A DNA stretch of 12,456 bases from DATBAK01 sp036787815 (GTDB lineage: Bacteria; Actinomycetota; Acidimicrobiia; IMCC26256; PALSA-610): contig DAIQOP010000109.1 of NCBI GenBank assembly GCA_036787815.1, forward strand, positions 1 through 12,456, in the 5' to 3' direction. Position numbers and translations under genes: made by a program. A model generated the notes under the pieces. That model saw nothing but the letters and a program-made list of their open reading frames with translations. It had not been told where the DNA came from and did no database searches. Below, piece by piece: positions 6,639 through 12,456 of the stretch (positions within the stretch are counted from its first letter, which is position 1; each line of letters begins with the position of its first letter).

Positions 6639-6698
6639 CTCGACTCGACCTCCGTCGGACGACCGTCGCGGCTCTCGCCAATTGGTCGCTCGGCGCTC

Positions 6699-6704
6699 AA
6701 CGTA
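6699..6704 (-). promoter_or_regulatory. Possible -10 of the GT-C-like gene
   Basis: TACGTT on the minus strand, the same hexamer as at the metal importer promoter, lies in the 103-bp divergent intergenic space. Transcription would start about 50 nt before the GTG at 6638, leaving room for the GGAGG. No convincing -35 is visible. Confidence 0.3.
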
Positions 6705-6711
6705 GAGGACC

Positions 6712-6717
6712 TAGGGT
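6712..6717 (+). promoter_or_regulatory. Possible -10 of the methyltransferase operon
   Basis: TAGGGT fits TAnnnT and would start a transcript near 6724, giving a short leader with GGGAGG (6732-6737) 4 nt before the ATG at 6742. A clear -35 is not seen. Confidence 0.4.
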
Positions 6718-6741
6718 GTGCGGGGCCGCCCGGGAGGCACG

Positions 6742-7461
6742 ATGCCCGATCCCAACCGCGTTGCCCAGGACCTGTTCGACGCACTGCCGGATCGCTACGA
6801 CCAACTTGCCGAAGTGCTGTCGTTCGGTCAGAACCGCCGGTGGCGCCGGGCGATGTGCGACCGCGTCGTCTCGACGCGGCCGGCCCTGCTGCTCGATGTC
6901 GCCTCCGGCACGGCCGGCGTTGCGATCCAGCTCGCCCAGCGCAGCCCCGCACATGTGGTCGGCATCGACCTGACCGAGCAGATGCTGCGACGCGGGCAGG
7001 CCAATGTCGCGACTGCCGGTTTCGCGTCGCGCGTGAGTCTGACGGTCGGCCAAGCGGAGCGGTTGCCATTCCGCGACGCAACGTTCGACGGGCTCACCTT
7101 CACCTATCTCCTGCGTTACGTCGCCGACCCGCAGTCGACGCTCGACGAGCTCGTCCGGGTCGTCAAACCCGGCGCGACCGTGGCCAATCTCGAGTTCCTC
7201 GTCCCGCGCAGCCGTTTCTGGCGAGCATGGTGGTGGCTCTACACCCGTTTCGTGCTCCCGGCTGGTGGTTGGCTCACGGGTGGGAGTGAGTGGTGGGGGG
7301 TTGGCCGGTTCCTCGGCCCGAGCATCTCCAATCACTACCGCGCGTATCCGTTGAGCTGGCACGTCAAGGCATGGGAGAAGGCCGGATTGATCGACGTCGG
7401 AGTGCGGACCATGAGCCTCGGCGGTGGGCTCGTGATGTGGGGCACGAAACCGCGTGCCTGA
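6742..7461 (+). CDS. UbiE/MenG-like SAM-dependent methyltransferase
   Basis: This 239-residue class I methyltransferase is of the UbiE/COQ5 kind, whose characterised members C-methylate demethylmenaquinone or a ubiquinone precursor. Seen: the UbiE N-terminal signature LFDALPDRYDQLAEVLSFGQNRRWRR at 11-36 (split here as LFDALPDRYD at 11-20 and VLSFGQNRRWRR at 25-36), SAM motif I LLDVASGTAG at 50-59, Asp76 in VVGIDLTEQML for the ribose, AERLPF at 105-110 and FDGLTFTYLLRYV at 115-127. The C-terminal third departs from classical MenG, with a Trp-rich stretch (RAWWWLYTRF) and ending GGGLVMWGTKP, so the acceptor may differ. The ATG at 6742 is preferred over an in-frame GTG at 6718 because GGGAGG lies 4 nt before it. 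It overlaps the next gene by 8 bp, implying translational coupling and a shared pathway. It could be the housekeeping menaquinone enzyme or a specialised paralogue. Confidence 0.85.
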   Translation: MPDPNRVAQDLFDALPDRYDQLAEVLSFGQNRRWRRAMCDRVVSTRPALLLDVASGTAGVAIQLAQRSPAHVVGIDLTEQMLRRGQANVATAGFASRVSLTVGQAERLPFRDATFDGLTFTYLLRYVADPQSTLDELVRVVKPGATVANLEFLVPRSRFWRAWWWLYTRFVLPAGGWLTGGSEWWGVGRFLGPSISNHYRAYPLSWHVKAWEKAGLIDVGVRTMSLGGGLVMWGTKPRA

Positions 7462-8188
7462 ACCCGAGCGTCGCCCCGCGTATTACGCGGCGCGATCGGA
7501 CGGCTGGCGCGAATGGTGGACGCTGCTGCACCCGCCGTATACGGCGTGGCATCTCTCCTATGTCGTGATCGGTGCCGCGCTCGCACCGCACGTCGATCTG
7601 ACCCGGCTCTTGGCGACTCTGCTCGCGTTCTTCGCCGCGGTGGGCCTGGGCGCGCATGCCCTCGACGAGTTGCACGGGCGGCCGTTGCGTACCCACATCC
7701 CGAGCGCGGTCTTGGTTGCAGTGACCGTGGCGGGGCTGACGGCGGCGGTGGCGTTGGGTGTGGCCGGCACAGCCCGGGTCGGGTGGCTGCTGGTGCCGTT
7801 CATCGTGGCCGGACCTCTGCTCGTCGTCGCGTACAACGCCGAGCTCTTTGGCGGGATCGTGCACACCGACGTCGGGTTCGCCGTCGCGTGGGGCGCGTTC
7901 CCGTTGCTTACCGCGTACGTCGCGCAAGCCGATCGGCTGGGTCTCGCTGCGGTGCTGGGCGCCGTGGCTGCCTCTGCTCTTTCTTACGCGCAGCGCAGCC
8001 TCCGCGCGCCGGTCCGGTTGTTGCGCCGCCATGTCACGACGGTGCGCGGATCGATGACGCTCGACGACGGCACCACTCGGCCGCTCGATGAAACGGTGCT
8101 GTGGGCGCCGCTCGAACGCGCGCTGGCGGCGACGTCGTGGGGACTCATGGCGTTGGCGGCGGCGCTGGCCGTCGCCCGTCTGCGCTAG
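7454..8188 (+). CDS. UbiA-like integral membrane protein, degenerate prenyltransferase motifs
   Basis: This 244-residue membrane protein has around six hydrophobic segments (about 35-48, 53-68, 85-104, 110-127, 140-157, 164-177, 228-241). The opening WWTLLHPPYTAWHLS resembles the RP-x-T start of UbiA enzymes. The segment HALDELHGRPLRTHIP at 68-83 sits where UbiA has its first Asp-rich motif NDxxDxxxD; only DE (71-72) and the RPL element remain. YNAELFGG at 127-134 and the following AFPLL stand where the second motif region would be. It could be an atypical prenyltransferase, a non-catalytic relative, or merely similar in topology. The GTG at 7454 overlaps the methyltransferase stop (8 bp), so the two are co-translated. 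Its 3' end overlaps the opposite-strand SRPBCC gene by 44 bp. The UbiA relation is my reading of short motifs and needs profile comparison. Confidence 0.6.
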   Translation: MPEPERRPAYYAARSDGWREWWTLLHPPYTAWHLSYVVIGAALAPHVDLTRLLATLLAFFAAVGLGAHALDELHGRPLRTHIPSAVLVAVTVAGLTAAVALGVAGTARVGWLLVPFIVAGPLLVVAYNAELFGGIVHTDVGFAVAWGAFPLLTAYVAQADRLGLAAVLGAVAASALSYAQRSLRAPVRLLRRHVTTVRGSMTLDDGTTRPLDETVLWAPLERALAATSWGLMALAAALAVARLR

Positions 8189-8645
8189 CTGCGAGCTGGC
8201 GGCGGAACCCGTGCACCGTCGCGTCGACGACTCGGTCGTGACCAAAGCGCAACAGTGGATAGGCGAACCGGGCCGCCGCGCGCATTGGTCGTTGCATCAT
8301 CTCGATCGTCCAGGCCACCGACGCGACCGTGTCGTCGCCGTCCGGCGCCAGCTCGAGCCGGCCGTGGCCTTCGAGGTCGCCGTGCACCGCGGCGTCGATC
8401 AACGAAGGCCGCACGCACCGCTCCAGCTCGACTCGGATACGCATGTGATACGGCAGCGGCGGCGACACGACGCCGACAAGGACCGACCCGGCTTCCAGGC
8501 CCGGGCCGTCAAGACGGAAGTCGCCGAGCCAGCCCCACCAGCGTTCGAACTCTCCCGTGCGTTCGATCATCTCCCACAACGCCTCCGGCGCGACCGCGAA
8601 CCGGAACGTTCCGCGATAGTCGATGACCGGTGCTGTCGTGACCAC
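8145..8645 (-). CDS. SRPBCC (START/polyketide-cyclase-like) domain protein
   Basis: This 166-residue protein carries one helix-grip SRPBCC domain at about residues 8-150. Recognisable parts are the opening strand YRGTFRFAVAPEALWEMI, the EFERWWGWL segment and the long C-terminal helix (residues 120-152, FAYPLLRFGHDRVVDATVHGF). The family binds hydrophobic ligands in a deep cavity, and members are cyclases, aromatases or carriers; no catalytic residue can be assigned. A Pro/Ala-rich tail (RRPAPPPTP) follows and is encoded where the gene overlaps the UbiA-like gene tail-to-tail. The GTG at 8645 is the only plausible start; TAGCCT lies exactly 6 nt upstream, so the transcript is probably leaderless. 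Lying next to the methyltransferase/UbiA-like pair, it could bind the same lipid or quinone, but opposite orientation makes this weak. Confidence 0.8.
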   Translation of the reverse strand: MVTTAPVIDYRGTFRFAVAPEALWEMIERTGEFERWWGWLGDFRLDGPGLEAGSVLVGVVSPPLPYHMRIRVELERCVRPSLIDAAVHGDLEGHGRLELAPDGDDTVASVAWTIEMMQRPMRAAARFAYPLLRFGHDRVVDATVHGFRRQLAASADGRRPAPPPTP

Positions 8646-8911
8646 CTTCCCAGGCTAAGCCGAGCGGGACGGCTGCGGTCTTCGCGCGCGTCTTCTTGCT
8701 GTCGGTGAACCTTCGGTGCGGCTCCGCACGTATCTACCGGTTGCGTCGTGCCGCGTGGTGGGAGCGATTTCGATCGGGGACGTGGCGGCATCCACCGCCG
8801 GAAGCCCGCCGGGCCGTTTGTCCGTCGGGGTCGAGCGTTCGGGTTTGAGGTCAGCTCAGTAGAAGTCCGAAACCGCAGGCGGCTGTCGCAGGCGTCGCCG
8901 AGGAGGCCGAC
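8646..8911. other. Divergent intergenic region before the secreted protein gene
   Basis: These 266 bases separate the SRPBCC gene (minus) from the propeller gene (plus). I see the leaderless promoter of the former at its left end, a short imperfect dyad GTGCGGCTCCGCAC at 8716-8729, and the ribosome binding site AGGAGG at 8901-8906, 5 nt before the ATG at 8912. No convincing promoter for the propeller gene, and no coding-like frame, is evident. Confidence 0.5.
8652..8657 (-). promoter_or_regulatory. -10 of a predicted leaderless promoter for the SRPBCC gene
   Basis: On the minus strand TAGCCT (8657 to 8652) lies 6 nt before the GTG at 8645, the position -12 to -7 if transcription starts at the G of the start codon. 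It matches the TAnnnT-N6-start layout of the metal importer gene. The -35 is poor (AAGACC at about 19 nt). Confidence 0.5.
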
Positions 8912-10093
8912 ATGGGATATCGACGGGAACACGGCGCGTCGCGAGGCGAGATTGCTCGATCGGGCCGGACTCGAGGGTTGCTACGGCGAGGCACGGTCGC
9001 CGGGGCGCTCGCGCTGACCGTTTCGTTGGCCACGGTTGGGACCCTGAGTGGCTCGGCCGTGGCCGGCACGACGTTCCTCGGTGGTGTCGGCACCGTGAGC
9101 GCGGTTGCCTCGACCGTTCCCATGAATGGCGACGTCAACCCGTACGGGGTCGCGGTCGTCCCGACCAGTGTCGGACGGTTGGTTGCTCGCGATGTCCTGG
9201 TCAGCAACTTCAACAACTCCGGCAACGCTCAGGGCACCGGCACCACCATCGTCGAGATCTCTCCCCGCGGCGCTCGGAAGGTCTTCGCCCACATCGATCC
9301 CAGAGGACCTGCCGGACGCGCGTGCGGCGGGGTCGGGCTCACAACGGCGCTGGCCGTGTTGCGCACCGGTTGGGTGGTGGTCGGAAGTCTGCCGAGCACC
9401 GACGGCACCTCTGCCACCGCGACCGCCGGCTGTTTGTTCGTGCTCGATCGCACCGGCCGGGTTGTGCGCGTCATCCGCGACAAGCGGATCAACGGCCCGT
9501 GGGACATGACGGCTCTCGACCAGGGCGACCGGGCCGTGCTCTTCGTCACCAACGTGCTCAACGGCACCGTCGCCGCCGCGGGCAACGTCGTCAACAGGGG
9601 AACCGTCGTGCGGATCACGCTCTCCCTCGACGATCACCAGGCGCCCGATGTCACGGACGAAACCATCATCGGCTCCGGTTTCGCGGAACGTACCGACCCC
9701 GCGGCCTTGGTCGTCGGTCCCACCGGCGTGGCGCTCGCATCGAACGGCACCCTCTACGTCGCCGACACGGCATCCAACCGCATCGCGGGGATTCCCAACG
9801 CGCTCCACCGTGAACACAGCGCCCTGACCGGTGTGGACGTGAGCGCCAACGGCGCCCTCATGGGTCCGCTCGGTGTCGCGCTTGCGCCCAACGGAGACAT
9901 CCTCACCGTCAACGCCGGGGACGGCAACATCGTCGAAACGACCCCACGCGGTGCGCAAGTCGCGACGGAAACCCTCGACAGCAGCGGTGCTCCTCCAGGT
10001 GCCGGAGCGCTTTTCGGACTCGCGGTGGCGCCCGACGCATCGAGCCTGTACTTCGTGGACGACGCCACGAATACCCTGAGTCTTCTCCATTAG
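8912..10093 (+). CDS. Secreted NHL-like beta-propeller protein
   Basis: This 393-residue exported protein has a long Arg-rich n-region (RRE at 4-6, RTRGLLRR at 19-26), a hydrophobic core at about 28-46, and a likely cleavage after AVA at 49-51. The mature part consists of repeated blades of the form G-x-x-G-V-A-x-x-x-N-G-x-L-Y-V-A: residues 76-116 (NPYGVAVVPTS), 269-294 (GPTGVALASNGTLYVADTAS), 318-343 (GPLGVALAPNGDILTVNAGD) and 367-392 (LFGLAVAPDASSLYFVDDAT). This is the NHL/SMP-30-like propeller pattern, probably six blades. Only two Cys occur (138 and 174), plausible disulfide partners outside the cell. No wall anchor or membrane tail follows. ATG at 8912 has AGGAGG 5 nt upstream. It is apparently monocistronic. 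Propellers of this kind bind ligands or act as lactonases; no catalytic signature is evident, so no activity is assigned. Confidence 0.82.
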   Translation: MGYRREHGASRGEIARSGRTRGLLRRGTVAGALALTVSLATVGTLSGSAVAGTTFLGGVGTVSAVASTVPMNGDVNPYGVAVVPTSVGRLVARDVLVSNFNNSGNAQGTGTTIVEISPRGARKVFAHIDPRGPAGRACGGVGLTTALAVLRTGWVVVGSLPSTDGTSATATAGCLFVLDRTGRVVRVIRDKRINGPWDMTALDQGDRAVLFVTNVLNGTVAAAGNVVNRGTVVRITLSLDDHQAPDVTDETIIGSGFAERTDPAALVVGPTGVALASNGTLYVADTASNRIAGIPNALHREHSALTGVDVSANGALMGPLGVALAPNGDILTVNAGDGNIVETTPRGAQVATETLDSSGAPPGAGALFGLAVAPDASSLYFVDDATNTLSLLH

Positions 10094-10198
10094 CCATCGA
10101 GTCCAGCGTCGAACCGGACCAACGTGAGTCGGTTGGACGACCGAGTATCCGAGATCGGCTGCCACGCGCCTGGGCGATGCAGGCGGGAGCCGCGACCC

Positions 10199-10226
10199 GT
10201 GACCGCACGGCGGCCGGCCGTAGGCT
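10199..10226 (+). promoter_or_regulatory. Predicted promoter of the DUF3817/DUF2505 pair
   Basis: GTGACC (10199-10204, four of six to TTGACA) and TAGGCT (10221-10226) are 16 nt apart. The ATG at 10234 follows 7 nt after TAGGCT, with only a G-run between, so transcription probably begins at or next to the start codon and the mRNA is leaderless. An adjacent GTG at 10231 is in the same frame. Confidence 0.55.
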
Positions 10227-10233
10227 GGGGGTG

Positions 10234-10560
10234 ATGGTCGAGTACGCCGACGACCCCCGCTCCGAGCTCGACCGCAAGGCCGAGCAACTCAAGTGGGTTG
10301 CCCTCCTCGAGACCATCTCCTACGTGCTGCTCTTCCTCTTCTGGGCGATCCTGCACAACGTGATCGGCACCAAGGTGATGGGGTTCTTCCACGGGTGGAT
10401 CTTCCTGGCCTTCGCGACGATGATCCTCTTCATCACCCGGCCGATGGGATGGACGTGGAGGTTCGCGGCGATCGCGCTGCTCACCGGCCCGGTCGGCGCG
10501 ATCCTCGTCTACGAGCGCATCCGGCGCGACGGCGCACCGAAGCCCGCGACCACCCGGTGA
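10234..10560 (+). CDS. DUF3817 family small membrane protein
   Basis: This 108-residue inner-membrane protein has three hydrophobic segments at about 18-39, 48-68 and 73-94. The opening KWVALLETISYVLLF and the HGWIFLAF motif before the end of the second span are characteristic of DUF3817, a family common in actinobacteria with no settled function. An upstream in-frame ATG at 10177 would add 19 unlikely residues and lie before the promoter, so ATG 10234 is chosen because TAGGCT sits 7 nt upstream (leaderless). The stop overlaps the GTG of the next gene by 4 bp (GTGA), so the two are translationally coupled. Confidence 0.85.
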   Translation: MVEYADDPRSELDRKAEQLKWVALLETISYVLLFLFWAILHNVIGTKVMGFFHGWIFLAFATMILFITRPMGWTWRFAAIALLTGPVGAILVYERIRRDGAPKPATTR

Positions 10561-11042
10561 AGCTCGACGCGGCGCACCGCTTCACCGCTCCCGGCGACGA
10601 AGTCTGCGACGCGATGGGCGACCCGGAGTTCTACGCGACCCTGCGCCTCCCCGACGTGGAGCCGCCCGAGGTGATCGTGCGGACCGCCGTCGGCACGCGC
10701 GTCGACGTGCACGTGCGCTTCACCTACATCGGCAAGCTCGACCCGATCGCGCGGCGCATCGTCGGCCACGATCACGTCTCCTGGGTGCAGCGGCTCGAGA
10801 TCGACCGCGCGTCGCAGTCGTGCACGCTGCACGTCATGCCGGAGATCGGCGTGATGCCTGTGACGTGTCGCGGCACCTTCGTGCTGCACGAGACCGCCCC
10901 GGGCTCCCTGCGCACGCTCGCCGGCGAGCTCCGTATCAGGGTGCCGATCATCGGAGGCCGCGCCGAGAAATCGCTCGCTCCCGGGATCATGCGCCGCCTC
11001 GACCTCGAAGCCGAGGCCCTCGACCGCTTCCTCGCCGGCTGA
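10557..11042 (+). CDS. DUF2505 family protein (SRPBCC-related)
   Basis: This 161-residue soluble protein begins AAHRFTAPGDEVCDAMGDPEFY, the usual opening of DUF2505, in which a strand is followed by a helix as in SRPBCC lipid-binding folds. The middle (VRFTYIGKLDPIARRIVG) and the C-terminal helix RRLDLEAEALDRFL are also typical. It probably binds a hydrophobic ligand; no activity is known to me. The GTG at 10557 overlaps the DUF3817 stop as GTGA, and there is no independent Shine-Dalgarno sequence, so its synthesis depends on the upstream gene. This suggests a membrane protein paired with a ligand-binding partner. It is convergent with typA, 61 bp away. Confidence 0.82.
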   Translation: MKLDAAHRFTAPGDEVCDAMGDPEFYATLRLPDVEPPEVIVRTAVGTRVDVHVRFTYIGKLDPIARRIVGHDHVSWVQRLEIDRASQSCTLHVMPEIGVMPVTCRGTFVLHETAPGSLRTLAGELRIRVPIIGGRAEKSLAPGIMRRLDLEAEALDRFLAG

Positions 11043-11103
11043 ACGGCGAGCCGAACAGCGCGCGAGAAGGTGCCGAGCGGGTGGCGCGGGGGAGTGGCGC
11101 GGG
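11043..11103. other. Convergent intergenic gap with a 10-bp direct repeat
   Basis: GTGGCGCGGG occurs at 11081-11090 and 11094-11103, 13 bp apart, in the 61-bp space between the DUF2505 and typA stop codons. A weak stem (CCGGCT at the DUF2505 end with AGCCG at 11049-11053) is also possible. I see no convincing intrinsic terminator for either gene. Confidence 0.4.
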
Positions 11104-12456
11104 TCAGCCGGCGGGGACGCGCGAGGCGTGGCTGCGCTTGCGGCCGCGGATCGAGCGGTCGAGCTCGGCCTTGCGCAGCCGCACCGAGTCGGGCGTCACC
11201 TCGACGCACTCGTCGTCGGCGATGAACTCGAGCGCCTGCTCGAGCGTGAGCTCGGTCGGGGGCGTGAGCCGCTCGGTGTCGTCGGAGGCCGACGCCCGCA
11301 TGTTGGTGAGCTTCTTCTCGCGAGTCGGGTTGACGTCCATGTCTTCGGAGCGCGAGTTCTCGCCGACGATCATGCCTTCGTACACCTCGACGCCGGCGCC
11401 CATGAAGAGCGTCGACCGCTCCTGCAACGCCATCAGCGCGAAGTTCGTGGTGTAGCCGCGGCGGTCGGAGACGAGGCTGCCGGTGCGGCGGGTGCGCAGG
11501 GATCCGACCCACGGGCCGTAGCCCTCGAACACGTGGTGCAGGATGCCGGTGCCACGCGTCTCGGTCATGAACTCGGTGCGGAAGCCGATGAGCCCACGCG
11601 CCGGCACGACGTACTCGAGCCGCGCCCAACCGGTGCCGTGGTTGCTCAGCGTGTCCATCCGGCCCTTGCGCACACCGAGCAGCTGCGTGACCGCGCCGAG
11701 GTGCTCCTCGGGTACGTCGATCGAGACCCGCTCGAACGGCTCGTGCAGCTTGCCGTCGATCTCACGGGTGACGACCTGCGGCTTGCCCACGGTGAGCTCG
11801 AACCCCTCGCGGCGCATGATCTCGACGAGGACCGCGAGCTGGAGCTCGCCGCGGCCCTGCACCTCCCACGCGTCGGGGCGCTCGGTGTTCAGCACCCGCA
11901 GCGACACGTTGCCGACGAGCTCCTGGTCGAGCCGGCTCTTCACCAGACGGGCGGTGAGCTTGTTGCCCGACTGGCCCGAGAGCGGCGAGGTGTTGATGCC
12001 GATCGTCATCGCGAGGCTCGGCTCGTCGACGGTGATCACGGGCAGCGGGCGCGGATCGTCGGCATCGGCGAGTGTCTCGCCGATCGTGACGGTGTCGATG
12101 CCCGCGATGGCGATCAGCTCGCCGGGCCCGGCCTCCTCGGCCGGCACGCGGTCGAGCCCTTGCGTGACGAAGAGCTCGCCCAGCTTCACCTGCTGGATCG
12201 TGCCGTCGGTCTTGCACCACGCGACGTTCTGACCCTTGGTGATCGTGCCCTGTTGCACGCGGCACAGCGCGAGGCGGCCGAGATACGGCGACGCGTCGAG
12301 GTTGGTGACGTGGGCCTGCAGCGGATGCCCGGGCTCGTACTCGGGCGCGGGCACGTGCTCGAGCAGCACCTCGAACAGCGGCTTGAGATCGCTGCCCTCG
12401 ACCTCCGGGTCGAGCGAGCCGGGCTCCAGGAGGTCCAGGAACGTGACCTTCGCGTC
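11104..12456 (-). CDS. typA: Translational GTPase TypA/BipA, partial (5' end off the right edge)
   Basis: 450 residues of the C-terminal part are visible of a ribosome-associated GTPase involved in assembly of the large subunit and in stress responses; the family is about 610-640 residues, so the nucleotide-binding G domain lies beyond the edge. Seen in order: end of the linker (LEHVPAP), the EF-Tu-like domain II barrel (YLGRLALCRVQQGTITKGQ), domain III (ELQLAVLVEIMRREGFEL), the EF-G domain V-like part (EPFERVSIDVPEEHLG, GRMDTLSNHGTG, PARGLIGFRTEF), and the BipA-specific C-terminal domain (MGAGVEVYEGMIVGE, ALEFIADDECVEVTP, SVRLRK). The stop is at 11104-11106. No frameshift or missing segment is seen. 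It is convergent with the DUF2505 gene and looks like a housekeeping gene unrelated to its neighbours. Confidence 0.96.
   Translation of the reverse strand, partial: DAKVTFLDLLEPGSLDPEVEGSDLKPLFEVLLEHVPAPEYEPGHPLQAHVTNLDASPYLGRLALCRVQQGTITKGQNVAWCKTDGTIQQVKLGELFVTQGLDRVPAEEAGPGELIAIAGIDTVTIGETLADADDPRPLPVITVDEPSLAMTIGINTSPLSGQSGNKLTARLVKSRLDQELVGNVSLRVLNTERPDAWEVQGRGELQLAVLVEIMRREGFELTVGKPQVVTREIDGKLHEPFERVSIDVPEEHLGAVTQLLGVRKGRMDTLSNHGTGWARLEYVVPARGLIGFRTEFMTETRGTGILHHVFEGYGPWVGSLRTRRTGSLVSDRRGYTTNFALMALQERSTLFMGAGVEVYEGMIVGENSRSEDMDVNPTREKKLTNMRASASDDTERLTPPTELTLEQALEFIADDECVEVTPDSVRLRKAELDRSIRGRKRSHASRVPAG

Noticed and set aside
5209..6681. 490-residue minus-strand frame overlapping the GT-C-like gene
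   Set aside because: Arg/Pro-rich out-of-frame shadow; the chosen frame has regular membrane spans and a GGAGG.
6718..6741. Upstream GTG start for the methyltransferase (adds 8 residues)
   Set aside because: It directly abuts TAGGGT and would precede the GGGAGG that serves the ATG at 6742.
8930..9000. Tat signal in the propeller protein
   Set aside because: Paired Arg are present but not followed by the usual xFLK pattern, so an ordinary Sec signal is the safer reading.
8981..10165. 394-residue minus-strand frame opposite the secreted propeller gene
   Set aside because: Composition is antisense-like, and the plus frame has signal peptide, AGGAGG and repeated propeller blades.
10094..10198. 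Terminator after the propeller gene
   Set aside because: Only a 5-bp stem (CCAAC/GTTGG) with an 8-nt loop and no T-run.
10177..10233. Upstream ATG start for the DUF3817 gene
   Set aside because: It lies before the probable promoter and adds residues not typical of the family.
1..12456. CRISPR arrays, tRNA or rRNA genes, insertion sequences, attachment sites, phage genes
   Set aside because: No spaced repeats, cloverleaf, transposase or integrase signature, or terminal inverted repeats were seen.

Overview
The window is a dense, GC-rich stretch of bacterial chromosome. Frequent GTG starts, 4-8 bp start/stop overlaps, apparent leaderless promoters (TAnnnT about 6-7 nt before the start codon) and families common in actinobacteria (DUF3817, DUF2505, double-hotdog proteins, GT-C-like membrane proteins) point to an actinomycete. 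An acidimicrobiia-like lineage is my guess, but it is inference only. I see no rRNA, tRNA, CRISPR array, transposase or phage gene.

Layout. (1) 1-1444, minus: a zinc/manganese ABC importer operon. It holds a lipoprotein metal-binding subunit followed, with a 4-bp overlap, by an ATPase that runs off the left edge. A 17-bp perfect dyad of Fur/Zur type lies between its -35 and -10. (2) 1445-1889: intergenic, with two consecutive strong hairpins and one small plausible gene on the plus strand. (3) 1890-4843, minus: a three-gene operon of an amidohydrolase (ACMSD-like) and two tandem double-hotdog (PaaI-type) proteins. A perfect 14-bp-arm hairpin and three 15-bp repeats carrying Shine-Dalgarno-like cores sit at the junction of the two hotdog genes. 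(4) 5013-6638, minus: a large polytopic membrane protein resembling GT-C glycosyltransferases. It is divergent from (5) 6742-8188, plus: a UbiE/MenG-like methyltransferase overlapping by 8 bp a UbiA-like membrane protein whose aspartate motifs look degenerate. (6) 8145-8645, minus: an SRPBCC protein whose 3' end overlaps the UbiA-like gene tail-to-tail by 44 bp. (7) 8912-10093, plus: a secreted NHL-like beta-propeller protein. (8) 10234-11042, plus: a coupled DUF3817/DUF2505 pair. (9) 11104-12456, minus: the C-terminal three quarters of the translational GTPase TypA/BipA, running off the right edge.

Working together: the metal importer is a self-contained regulated unit. The amidohydrolase and hotdog genes probably act on acyl-CoA or ring-cleavage intermediates. 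The methyltransferase/UbiA-like pair suggests isoprenoid-quinone or related membrane-lipid chemistry. None of these substrates can be read from sequence alone. The points most worth a second look are the hairpin/repeat junction at 2721-2800, the twin hairpins at 1560-1646 and the methyltransferase/UbiA-like pair.
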